A stretch of DNA of 64,000 nucleotides from Methanomicrobium mobile BP (GTDB lineage: Archaea > Halobacteriota > Methanomicrobia > Methanomicrobiales > Methanomicrobiaceae), in contig NZ_JOMF01000004.1 of the NCBI RefSeq assembly GCF_000711215.1, forward strand, positions 310,001 to 374,000, in the 5' to 3' direction. Positions 10,213 through 18,179 of the stretch are shown in pieces. Under the pieces are notes generated by a model, which saw only the letters and a program-made list of their open reading frames with translations, did no database searches and was not told where the DNA came from. The first letter of the stretch is position 1. Each line of letters starts with the position of its first letter. The position numbers were made by a program, and so were the translations under genes.

Positions 10213-11736
10213 ATGTTTGAGATATTTGTCTGCATGCTTAAGGAAGAGTGGCGCATGCACTCGACGCTCTTCGGCAATCTGAACTTCGCGCTCTTTCCGA
10301 TTCTGATATTCGGCATGGCGTTCATGGGCACCTTCCTCATACCGTTTACGTCAAGGCTCATGGACGTAAACATGCTCGCGGTCTCGATTCATTCGATGTA
10401 CTGCATAATGGGTCTGATGGTCGGCTCGTTCGGAATCATGGGCAAAGAGATGATGAACCGCAGATTCGGTCAGGGCAGTCTGCTGATTCATTCGGCAAGG
10501 AGTCTGCCGATATCCGAGCGGCGGCTCTTCGGCAACTTCGTCGTCAAGGACACGCTCTATTACTTCATGCTCTGGATACTGCCGTTCTGTCTGGGATTTC
10601 TGATTGCGTCGCCGTTCAACGCGATATCGATTCATTATCCGCTTCTGATGTTTGTCACCGCAAGTCTGGCGTTTCTTACCGGCATGTGCACGGTATTTAT
10701 CCTATCGTCCGTTTACTCGAGGAGCAGGGCGGCGCTCTACGCCGTAATCATTCTTGCATTCGCCGCATTCGTTGCGCTTTACCTTATCAGCGGCGATATC
10801 ATGAGGGTAATGCGGCTCTTCATGCTGCCATCGGAGATATTCCTCAACTTCTCATTCCCGCTCCTCATCATATCGGCGGCGGTAATCATCGTCCTGTTTA
10901 TCCCCGCGATATTCCTCTTCTCCCCCGAGACTCATGCCGGAGAAAAAAGATACGTTGCCGTTCTCTGTCCGCTTTACGACCGCCTGAGCCGGTTGCCGTT
11001 TATTCGCGGCGGAATCGATGCGGAGAAGGTATCCGCATCCGCGACATCGGGGGCATCGGCGCCCGCGGCATCCGAAAAGGACTTTGTCTATGCCGCGGCT
11101 CAGAAAGAGCTTACCATCATCGCGAAGGACTTCATCGACCTTCACAGGAGCGGCATAGGTATAGGACAGACACTCTTCTCGTTTGTTCTGCCCGTCGGTC
11201 TCATATGGCTTGTTCTCTCGGTGCTCTCCGATGTTCTCCGACCCGAGCAGATATTCATGGTAATTGCGGCGGTAACGGGAATAATAGCCTCGACCATGTA
11301 CACGTGGCTCACCGAGTTCGAGTCGTTCTCGGCATATCTCTTCCTTCCCGTAAAGGTCTCCTCGATAATCCGCGCCAAGATAATGACTTTCAGCGTGCTT
11401 CACGTCGTTCCCGCGGTATTTCTGATAGTCATTGCCGCCGTCACGGGCGTTTTGGCATCGGCGGTATTCGCAATTGTATTCGCCTTTTCGGTATCATACT
11501 ATGCGCTCGCGATAATGGTGCGCTATTCGGGGCTTTCGCCGTCGCTGATGCTCTACAGCGCCTCTTTCTTCCTGCGATACTCGCTCTTTCTCATGCCGCC
11601 CGTAATTATCCTTCTGGGGCTTGCGTTTATCGCAACCGGGTTCTCGCTTGCGGCGCTGATACTCATAATTCCGTCGTATTTCCTGCTCAAAGGCAGTTTT
11701 GAAAAATGGGACAGGGAAGACCTGCCGGGATTCTGA
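10213..11736 (+). CDS. ABC transporter membrane protein
   Basis: This 507-residue integral membrane protein follows the ATPase gene by 47 bases. It has many hydrophobic segments in two clusters, roughly residues 20-240 and 320-490. They are separated by a hydrophilic loop with a low-complexity alanine/serine stretch around residue 275. No recognised substrate-specific motif is visible. The context makes it the permease partner of the upstream ATPase. The end is followed by a strong T-rich terminator. Confidence 0.75.
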   Translation: MFEIFVCMLKEEWRMHSTLFGNLNFALFPILIFGMAFMGTFLIPFTSRLMDVNMLAVSIHSMYCIMGLMVGSFGIMGKEMMNRRFGQGSLLIHSARSLPISERRLFGNFVVKDTLYYFMLWILPFCLGFLIASPFNAISIHYPLLMFVTASLAFLTGMCTVFILSSVYSRSRAALYAVIILAFAAFVALYLISGDIMRVMRLFMLPSEIFLNFSFPLLIISAAVIIVLFIPAIFLFSPETHAGEKRYVAVLCPLYDRLSRLPFIRGGIDAEKVSASATSGASAPAASEKDFVYAAAQKELTIIAKDFIDLHRSGIGIGQTLFSFVLPVGLIWLVLSVLSDVLRPEQIFMVIAAVTGIIASTMYTWLTEFESFSAYLFLPVKVSSIIRAKIMTFSVLHVVPAVFLIVIAAVTGVLASAVFAIVFAFSVSYYALAIMVRYSGLSPSLMLYSASFFLRYSLFLMPPVIILLGLAFIATGFSLAALILIIPSYFLLKGSFEKWDREDLPGF

Positions 11737-11825
11737 AAAAAAAGAATTTTTTTTGTTTTAGTTTTAGTTTTAGTTTTATTTTTGATTTTTTTGTCTGCCG
11801 AACTGTTTCTTTGTTTTATTCTTTT
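11737..11825 (+). terminator. T-rich terminator between convergent genes
   Basis: This T-rich stretch contains TTTTTTTT and several GTTTTA repeats between the ends of the ABC permease and seryl-tRNA synthetase genes. It is consistent with oligo-T termination of the plus-strand transcript. Confidence 0.5.
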
Positions 11826-11831
11826 ATTTTC

Positions 11832-13109
11832 TCAGAGCGTCTCGGCGCCGTTCATGTACTTGCGCAGGGCTTCGGGTATGACGACCGTTCCGTCCTCTTC
11901 CTGATAATTCTCGATGATTGCGCGAACCGTCCTCGTGGTCGCAACCGCCGTACTGTTGAGGGTGTGCAGGAAGTGCTTGGTCTCGAAGTCATGCGCATCG
12001 CGGACGCGGATGTTCAGCCTGACCGACTGATATGCCGTACAGTTCGAGCAGGAAACAACCTCGCGGTATGACTGTTCGCGCGGCATCCAGACCTCGATAT
12101 CGTATTTCTTTGCCGCAACCGTTCCTATGTCGCCGGTGCAGATATTGACGACATGATACGGCAGACCCAGCGTCCGGAAGAAGTCCTCGGCGTTCTTGAG
12201 GAGTTCCTCGTGCATCTTCCATGAATCCTCCGGCATACAGTAGATGAACTGCTCGACCTTGTTGAACTGGTGAACCCTGAAGAGTCCTTTCGTATCCAGA
12301 CCGTGAGAGCCGATTTCGCGTCTGAAACAGGGGCTTACGCCCGCAAGTCTGAGGGGAAGCTGTTTCTCCTCGAAGATCTCGTTCATGTACATCGCAGCCA
12401 TCGGGTGCTCGCTCGTGGCAATCAGGAACTCGTCGTCGCCGTCTATCTTGTACATTACGTTCTCGAAATCAGCCAAATCGGTAACTCCCTCGTAGGCGGC
12501 GCGGTTCATCATGAACGGCGGCAGAATGGTGGTAAAACCGCGTTCGGTCAGCATGTCGAGGGCAAGGCGCTGGAGTGCGAGATCGAGAAGCGCCGCATTT
12601 CCTTTGAGGATATAGAATCCCGAGCCGGAGATCTTTGTCGCACGCTCGAAATCGGCAAGCCCTTTCTCGATGAGAAGTTCGCCGTGGTTCTTTATCTCGT
12701 ATGCGGGAACCTTAGGCTCTCCCCATCTCTTTACCTCGACGTTCTCGGTGTCGTCCTTGCCGACGGGCACGCTCTCGTGGAGGATGTTGGGGATACGCAT
12801 TCTGTAAAACTTAATCTTCGCGTTTATCTCCTCAATCTCCTTCTCGTATTCCTTAATCTTCGAGGGAAGGGTCTTTGCTTCCTCGAGGAGAGGTGCGATG
12901 TCGCCGCCCGCCTTGCGTGTCTCGTTGATCTCGCGGTTGATGACGTTTCTGCGGTTTCTCATCACATTTAACTCGGTCTGCATCTTCCTCGATCTCTCGT
13001 CCTTCTCGAGAAGATCGTCAATCCATGCGAGTTTTTCGGCATCGCCGCGCTTTCTGAGGTCGGCTCTTACAATCTCGGGATTGTTGCGTATAAATTTCAG
13101 TTCAAGCAT
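11832..13109 (-). CDS. serS: Seryl-tRNA synthetase (canonical type)
   Basis: This class II synthetase (425 residues) charges tRNA-Ser. The N-terminal antiparallel coiled-coil arm covers residues about 25-110. Motif 2 is visible as PCFRREIGSHG, followed by GLFRVHQFNKVEQF, and motif 3 near the C-terminus is TVVIPEALRKYM. This is the ordinary bacterial/eukaryal-like form and not the zinc-containing SerRS found in Methanocaldococcus and Methanothermobacter. It is divergent from the ferredoxin-nitroreductase gene. Confidence 0.96.
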   Translation of the reverse strand: MLELKFIRNNPEIVRADLRKRGDAEKLAWIDDLLEKDERSRKMQTELNVMRNRRNVINREINETRKAGGDIAPLLEEAKTLPSKIKEYEKEIEEINAKIKFYRMRIPNILHESVPVGKDDTENVEVKRWGEPKVPAYEIKNHGELLIEKGLADFERATKISGSGFYILKGNAALLDLALQRLALDMLTERGFTTILPPFMMNRAAYEGVTDLADFENVMYKIDGDDEFLIATSEHPMAAMYMNEIFEEKQLPLRLAGVSPCFRREIGSHGLDTKGLFRVHQFNKVEQFIYCMPEDSWKMHEELLKNAEDFFRTLGLPYHVVNICTGDIGTVAAKKYDIEVWMPREQSYREVVSCSNCTAYQSVRLNIRVRDAHDFETKHFLHTLNSTAVATTRTVRAIIENYQEEDGTVVIPEALRKYMNGAETL

Positions 13110-13244
13110 AACTTCCCTTACTATATGTCAATAATACAGGTTATATCTTTGCGGCAGTGTCACGGCATACCGCATCATACGTCCACATCCGCCGACATTC
13201 GACCGCACATAGCTTTATTGTGCTCAATCTTTGAATATATAACC

Positions 13245-14069
13245 ATGAGTCTGTTCAATCTTGACAGAGAGAAATGTATCAGCTGCGGTCAGTGCGTGGA
13301 GATATGCGCAAGCAACCTTCTTGTTATGAAAGATACCGAGTATCCCGCGATGCGTGAGGGCATGGAGGAAAGATGCCTGAAATGCGGTCACTGCGAGGCG
13401 ATATGCTCCGGCGGTGCCATCGATATAGAATACGAGGGTGCGGGAGCCGTGCCGGATGTCAGCGGCGTCAAAGGCGAGATCGGCTACGAAGAGTTTGCCA
13501 AACTGGCATTTTCGCGCCGCTCCTTGAGGAACTTCAAGAGCAGGGCAATCGAGCGCGAGAAACTCGAAAAACTCTTTGATATTGCAAGGTATGCGCCGAC
13601 GGGGGTCAATATCCAGTCGGAGTCATGGATTGTCATCAACGACCGCGAAAAGGTTGAAAAGATTGTCGACGCCATAATCGGATGGGCAAAGGCGGTCATG
13701 GAAAACCCGCCGAACGAGATGATGAAAGGTCTCTGCGAGCATCTTATTGCCGCAAGAGAGGCGGGAAAAGACCCGATATGCCGCACGGCACCGTGCCTCA
13801 TCGTGGCTTATGACAGGGCAGAGAACACGTTTGCGCAGATAAACTCGGTCATTGCGCTTGCCCAGATGGACCTTGCGGCGCAGACACTGGGTCTGGGAAC
13901 CTGCTGGGGCGGTTTCGTTCAGATGGCGGCATCCGCATCCCCGCAGGTCGCAAAGCTCATCGGCATTCCCGAAGGTTTCGCCCCGCAGTACGCACTCATG
14001 GCGGGCTACCCGAATATTGAGTTCAAAAGGATTCCCAAGCGAAATACCGCAAGAATCATGTGGAAATAA
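13245..14069 (+). CDS. Nitroreductase-family protein with N-terminal 2[4Fe-4S] ferredoxin domain
   Basis: This 274-residue soluble oxidoreductase has two cysteine clusters near the N-terminus, CISCGQCVEIC and CLKCGHCEAIC, for two [4Fe-4S] clusters. A flavin-binding nitroreductase domain begins around residue 80 (SRRSLRNFKSR) and has the typical TGVNIQSESWIV and TCWGGFVQMAA segments. The start at MSLFNLDREKC is chosen because the ferredoxin fold begins there; an upstream in-frame ATG-like start would add an unrelated leader. The substrate is unknown. Such fusions are common in anaerobes and pass ferredoxin-level electrons to FMN. Confidence 0.88.
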   Translation: MSLFNLDREKCISCGQCVEICASNLLVMKDTEYPAMREGMEERCLKCGHCEAICSGGAIDIEYEGAGAVPDVSGVKGEIGYEEFAKLAFSRRSLRNFKSRAIEREKLEKLFDIARYAPTGVNIQSESWIVINDREKVEKIVDAIIGWAKAVMENPPNEMMKGLCEHLIAAREAGKDPICRTAPCLIVAYDRAENTFAQINSVIALAQMDLAAQTLGLGTCWGGFVQMAASASPQVAKLIGIPEGFAPQYALMAGYPNIEFKRIPKRNTARIMWK

Positions 14070-14081
14070 GCGCGGTGAAGA

Positions 14082-14624
14082 ATGGTCTTCGATTGCCTTC
14101 AGTGCGGCGAATGCTGCAGTTATCTCGGACAGGTGCACACCCTCGTAAAGCAGATCTCGGATACGCAGTTTCTGGTCAGGAACGAGTATACGAATGTCGA
14201 GGATGTCGTGACTCTTGACCCCGACAAGACGGACTGGTTCGCCGACAGGAGCATATACGAGATCTGGCCCGAAGCCTGCCCGTTCCTTCGTCCCGACCCG
14301 AATATGCCTGGGAGGATATGCTGCAGCGTTCACCTCACGCGCCCGGAGATGTGCCGAAGTTACGGCTGCTGGAGGGTTCTTATCCTCGACGGCGACGGAA
14401 AACTTGTCGGCAGAATCATGGGTCCGCATTTCCTGCGCTCCGAGGATGAGGAACTGCACAGGTTCTGGGACGCGAACATAAAAGACCTGAAATGCGATAC
14501 GCACGCGGAATGGGACAAAAAGACCTTTGAGATCCTTGAAAGGCACGGATACAGGATAACGGACACCGTCCCCGCCGATATCAGAGAGCGGCTCGATATC
14601 GCCTGCGGCATCGTGCACGAATAA
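14082..14624 (+). CDS. YkgJ-family cysteine cluster protein
   Basis: This 180-residue protein of the UPF0153/YkgJ family is thought to bind zinc or an iron-sulfur cluster through CxxCxxCC-type cysteines. Visible ligands are CLQCGECC at residues 5-12, then CPFLRP, CCSVH and EMCRSYGC. A possible ribosome site GGTGA lies just before the start, 12 bases after the nitroreductase gene, so the two are probably cotranscribed. Its role is unknown. Confidence 0.8.
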   Translation: MVFDCLQCGECCSYLGQVHTLVKQISDTQFLVRNEYTNVEDVVTLDPDKTDWFADRSIYEIWPEACPFLRPDPNMPGRICCSVHLTRPEMCRSYGCWRVLILDGDGKLVGRIMGPHFLRSEDEELHRFWDANIKDLKCDTHAEWDKKTFEILERHGYRITDTVPADIRERLDIACGIVHE

Positions 14625-14660
14625 TACCAATAATACCAATTATACCAATAATACCAATAT
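14625..14660. repeat. 9-bp tandem repeat upstream of pgk
   Basis: Four copies of TACCAATAA-like units start at 14625, 14634, 14643 and 14652. They sit immediately after the YkgJ stop codon and about 110 bases before pgk. Confidence 0.7.
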
Positions 14661-14767
14661 ACTTAATGACCAATACTTAAGCACAATAATCGCGACCGTA
14701 TAAGAAGAATATCCATAAATTTTGTATCTCTTCCTGCACGAAAACGGGCATTTACAGGTGTATATTG

Positions 14768-15991
14768 ATGAAATTCGGAACACTGGATGATATCGAGACG
14801 GACAACAGGACAGTTCTTCTGCGCGTTGACTTCAATTCCCCGATTGACCCCGCGTCCAATATTATCTTGGATGACAAAAGGTTTCGCGAGCACGCTCCGA
14901 CCGTGAAGAATCTCGCGGACGCGAAAGTCGTAGTACTTGCGCATCAGAGCCGCCCGCAGAAGAAGGATTTCACTGACCTGTCCGCGCACGCACAGAGACT
15001 CGAACGCCTGATCGGTCGCCCCGTGACCTATATCGACGATATCTTCGGGAAACATGCGCGTGACAGCGTGAAGATGATGGATGCCGGCGATGTCATAATG
15101 CTCGAAAACGTGCGCTTCAATGCCGAAGAGAACATCAAGATGTCCCCCGAAGATGCCATGAACACCCACCTTGTCCGCGGTCTCTGTGCCATGGGGGATG
15201 TCTACGTAAACGATGCTTTCGGAACGGCGCACCGCTCCCAGCCGACGATTGTCGGAATTCCGTATGCCATGAAGTCGGTTGCCGGAACGCTCATGGAAAA
15301 GGAGGTGCGTGCGCTCTCGCGGGTCTTCACGGACGCTCCCAAACCCGTCACTTTTGTCCTCGGCGGCACCAAGGTCGATGATTCGATTAATGTCGCTCAG
15401 AACGTCCTCGAACGCGGTATCGCCGACCGCGTCGTCATTGTCGGCGTCGTCGCCAATGTCTTCCTGCTCGCCAAAGGTATCGATATCGGTGCCCCTTCTG
15501 CCGGACTCATAGAAAAACTCGGATATAACGGTGAGATTGCGAAAGCCGCAGATATTCTGCACAAATTCGCCGATAAGGTAATCCTCCCCGACAATGTGGC
15601 AATCAAGAACGCCGAAGGCGTCCGCGAAGAGGTCGACGTGAAGGATATCCCGAAGGACTGTCCCGTTCTGGATCTCGGTCTGGATTCCCTTGTCACGTTC
15701 ACGGAACAGGTCAGAAGTTCGGGAACGGTCGTCTTTAACGGTCCGGCGGGTCTCTTTGAGGACGAAGTTTATTCTACGGGAACATACGAACTTCTCAAAG
15801 CCGCAGCCGAATCGGAATTCTCTGTCGTCGGCGGCGGTCATACCGCGGTCGTTGTCGAGTCCCTCGGTATCGACGACAAGTTCAGCCATATCTCCACGGG
15901 CGGCGGTGCCTGCATAGAGTTCCTTACCGGCAAGAAACTCCCCGCAATTTCCGCGCTAGAGAAGAGCTGGGAACTTTACGGGAATAAATAA
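14768..15991 (+). CDS. pgk: Phosphoglycerate kinase
   Basis: Archaeal Pgk (407 residues) interconverts 3-phosphoglycerate and 1,3-bisphosphoglycerate in gluconeogenesis. N-terminal LLRVDFNSP and VVLAHQSRPQKKDF hold the phosphoglycerate-binding residues. MLENVRFNAEE, then GPAGLFEDE and GGGHTAVVVE in the C-terminal domain, bind nucleotide. The ATG at 14768 is preferred over an adjacent TTG because AGGTG lies eight bases before it. It converges with the marker 16 gene. Confidence 0.96.
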   Translation: MKFGTLDDIETDNRTVLLRVDFNSPIDPASNIILDDKRFREHAPTVKNLADAKVVVLAHQSRPQKKDFTDLSAHAQRLERLIGRPVTYIDDIFGKHARDSVKMMDAGDVIMLENVRFNAEENIKMSPEDAMNTHLVRGLCAMGDVYVNDAFGTAHRSQPTIVGIPYAMKSVAGTLMEKEVRALSRVFTDAPKPVTFVLGGTKVDDSINVAQNVLERGIADRVVIVGVVANVFLLAKGIDIGAPSAGLIEKLGYNGEIAKAADILHKFADKVILPDNVAIKNAEGVREEVDVKDIPKDCPVLDLGLDSLVTFTEQVRSSGTVVFNGPAGLFEDEVYSTGTYELLKAAAESEFSVVGGGHTAVVVESLGIDDKFSHISTGGGACIEFLTGKKLPAISALEKSWELYGNK

Positions 15992-16027
15992 AATTTAAAA
16001 AAATTCAAAATATTAAAAAAACGTTTT

Positions 16028-17317
16028 TCAGTCGATTGTGAACTCTCCGTCCTCAATCATCTCTTTCAGTATTTCGCAGAGTTCCTCGGCACGTCTCCTG
16101 TCGGAAAGTCTCAGTTTTATGGGGATGCTCATGCCTTCTTTAATGCCTTCCTTAATGCCTTCTTTAATCGTGATATTGCCCGGATTCATCGAATAGACCT
16201 CGCCCGGGCAGGTATTGAGACATCTGCCGCAGGATATGCATCGCGACTGAATTATGCCGCCGCCGAGGATGACGGCTTTTCGCGGGCAGAGTGAACCCGC
16301 GGGGCAGCCGCCGCAGTAGAGGCAGTTTAATGGATTTACCTCGATGCTCCGGTCGGCATCCTGCCACACGGCGTCGTAACCGGCATCGCCGACATGAACC
16401 GATTTATCGAGGTCGATAACGGGCAGGGGTATATCTTTGTCAGGAACGGAGAGTGCCGCCATCGATTCGGAGTCGAGGACGGGGATTGCGACGGCAACCG
16501 CGATAACCGATTCCCTACCCGATTTTGTGGCAAGTCCCCCCATAAACTCCGGCATCATGTCTTTAATATCGGCGCTGACCGAGAGTGATGGTCCGCCGAC
16601 CTTTACTCCGGCAAAAACACCTTCCGAGTCTTCGCCGTCGTTTATCGCCGTAATCGTGCCGATGATGCCGTTTACGAGGATTTTTGTCCCCACTCCCATT
16701 GATCGCAGGTCGGGATCGTTTACGAACGGAGTTATCTCGCCGCAACCGTATACGAATGCCTCGGAGAAGTCCGCTCCGAGCGGCTGGAAGAGATGCTCGT
16801 TCTTCAGGGGTTTTTCGCCGCCGTTGACAAGAGCACAGCCGTTTTCGCCGGCGCCGATACATGCGTACAGCCTCGCGGAGACGATGTCCTCTGGGAAGAT
16901 TATGTCCTCGAGGATTCCGTCTTTTCCGTTGACCGCGATCTCTATCTCTTTTCCCTCGGCGATATCGCGGAGAAGGTCGCCGGTGCAGTAATTCTTCGGG
17001 ATTGTCTCCGATGTTCTGTCGGGGGATACCGCCGCGGCTTCAACCGTGACCTCCATCGAACCGTCATCGTTTACCTTTCCCCTGATGCATTCGATGCCGT
17101 TGAGCGAGATTGACGTACAGTCACGGTAATCGGCGCCGCCAACCGCGGGTATGGTCATTACGGCACTTATGCCCGATATAACCGCGCAGGTTGCGCACGT
17201 GACCAAATCAACGTCCCGAAAGTTCGGGGTTTTTCCTTCGCGAACGGCATTTTTAAACTCCGCCGCCGTCATTACAACGGCGGTTCCCGCCGCTATCTTC
17301 TCATTGATCTCCGAGAT
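16028..17317 (-). CDS. Methanogenesis marker 16 metalloprotein (DUF39 plus ferredoxin)
   Basis: This DUF39-family protein with two C-terminal [4Fe-4S] motifs (CLYCGGCPAGSLCP and CISCGRCLNTCP) corresponds to the methanogen-specific marker 16 family. The related DUF39 protein of Methanosarcina takes part in homocysteine synthesis, so a sulfur-transfer role is plausible but unproven here. The first ATG, at 17272, starts inside the conserved N-terminus. Upstream in-frame codons read ISEINEKIAAGTAVV, which matches the family start, back to a stop at 17362. No ATG, GTG or TTG occurs in that stretch. The coordinate given is an ATC with AGGAG nine bases before it; ACG at 17320 or ATA at 17341 are alternatives. 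A 12-bp repeat near the 3' end encodes IKEG units. Confidence 0.85.
   Translation of the reverse strand: MSEINEKIAAGTAVVMTAAEFKNAVREGKTPNFRDVDLVTCATCAVISGISAVMTIPAVGGADYRDCTSISLNGIECIRGKVNDDGSMEVTVEAAAVSPDRTSETIPKNYCTGDLLRDIAEGKEIEIAVNGKDGILEDIIFPEDIVSARLYACIGAGENGCALVNGGEKPLKNEHLFQPLGADFSEAFVYGCGEITPFVNDPDLRSMGVGTKILVNGIIGTITAINDGEDSEGVFAGVKVGGPSLSVSADIKDMMPEFMGGLATKSGRESVIAVAVAIPVLDSESMAALSVPDKDIPLPVIDLDKSVHVGDAGYDAVWQDADRSIEVNPLNCLYCGGCPAGSLCPRKAVILGGGIIQSRCISCGRCLNTCPGEVYSMNPGNITIKEGIKEGIKEGMSIPIKLRLSDRRRAEELCEILKEMIEDGEFTID
16131..16166 (-). repeat. 12-bp in-frame repeat within the marker 16 gene
   Basis: Three copies of a 12-bp unit (plus strand ATGCCTTCTTTA, one copy with a single change) encode repeated I-K-E-G. 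They lie in the linker between the ferredoxin domain and the C-terminal helix. Confidence 0.8.
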
Positions 17318-17362
17318 CGTCCTCTTCTCCTGCGTAAATATCTCCCCTGAGATTTTCTTCTA

Positions 17363-17668
17363 TATGGTATCGTCTCATTATCATTCTATTGTTTCGGTAA
17401 AGTTTCGGTAAAACTGCGCTTCCCGCAGTGAAACGGTGCATGGTGCGGCTGCGGCATGAGATAATTCTCACGCGGCAATAATGATATTAAAAGTGTCTTA
17501 AGATGTTCTTTTGGCACTTTTCGGCAGATATAACTTTTTTGACGGTTGCCCGCAAAGTTTTCAATAATTTCCCATTCACAAATACAATTGGATTAATTCA
17601 CAAAGTGTATAGATACATACAGGTAATTTTTTAATCTATTGAGCCATACTTTATGGAAGGATGATCTG
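17363..17668. other. Intergenic region between marker 16 and the HTH gene
   Basis: This 306-base divergent spacer holds no credible gene. It contains AT-rich stretches (around 17475-17500 and 17585-17640) that could carry promoters for the HTH gene, but no single TATA element stands out. Confidence 0.5.
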
Positions 17669-18157
17669 ATGTTTTCCAAGAGAATTTTCGATATAGGTTT
17701 CAAGGATGCACTTGACGAAGAGCTTTCCCGAAAAGGAATCTCCATAAAAGAACTTGCCGAGCTTGCCAATATTCCGCCGGCGACAATATACAAGATAACA
17801 TCAGGTGACCGCGACCCGCGTTTCTCGACGATTCAGGCGATTGTTGCCGCGCTTGAGCCGAACGAAAACCGCTTTGTGGCGGTTATCGCCGCCAAATTCC
17901 TTCTTGACGAGGTTGAATCGCAGATGGTCAAGATAGGCGATCGCGAATACAAAGTAAAGGGCTATCCCGCATACACGATGGAAGAGTGCATTGTCTCGGC
18001 AGTCCGCGCCGAAAAAGAGGGGGCTTCGGGAATCGTCTGCGCTCCCATACTGGCGTCAATCATCGAGAAGGTCGTCGATGTTCCAGTCGCAATCATGAAA
18101 CCCGAGGTCGGGACGATCATCGGTGCACTCCAGTCCCTCAATCACAGAGTATTATAG
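17669..18157 (+). CDS. XRE-type helix-turn-helix regulator
   Basis: This 162-residue protein has an N-terminal Cro/CI-type HTH (residues about 15-65; motif SIKELAELANIPPATIYKIT) and a C-terminal domain of about 75 residues that includes GASGIVCAPI. That C-terminal domain is found in other archaeal XRE regulators of unknown ligand. The start at 17669 has GGAAGG eight bases upstream; an earlier in-frame start at 17639 adds residues outside the HTH fold. No target genes can be named. The adjacent copper ATPase is convergent and not necessarily regulated by it. Confidence 0.8.
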   Translation: MFSKRIFDIGFKDALDEELSRKGISIKELAELANIPPATIYKITSGDRDPRFSTIQAIVAALEPNENRFVAVIAAKFLLDEVESQMVKIGDREYKVKGYPAYTMEECIVSAVRAEKEGASGIVCAPILASIIEKVVDVPVAIMKPEVGTIIGALQSLNHRVL

Positions 18158-18179
18158 ATTTAACGGATTTTAAAGGATT

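Noticed and set aside
10248-11702. 484-codon frame overlapping the ABC permease in another frame
   Set aside because: It gives a charged, histidine/arginine-rich protein with no membrane segments, while the frame at 10213 gives a coherent membrane protein.
14663-15889. Long reverse-strand reading frame of 408 codons opposite pgk
   Set aside because: It lies entirely opposite phosphoglycerate kinase, has no recognisable family features, and its composition follows the codon use of pgk in reverse.
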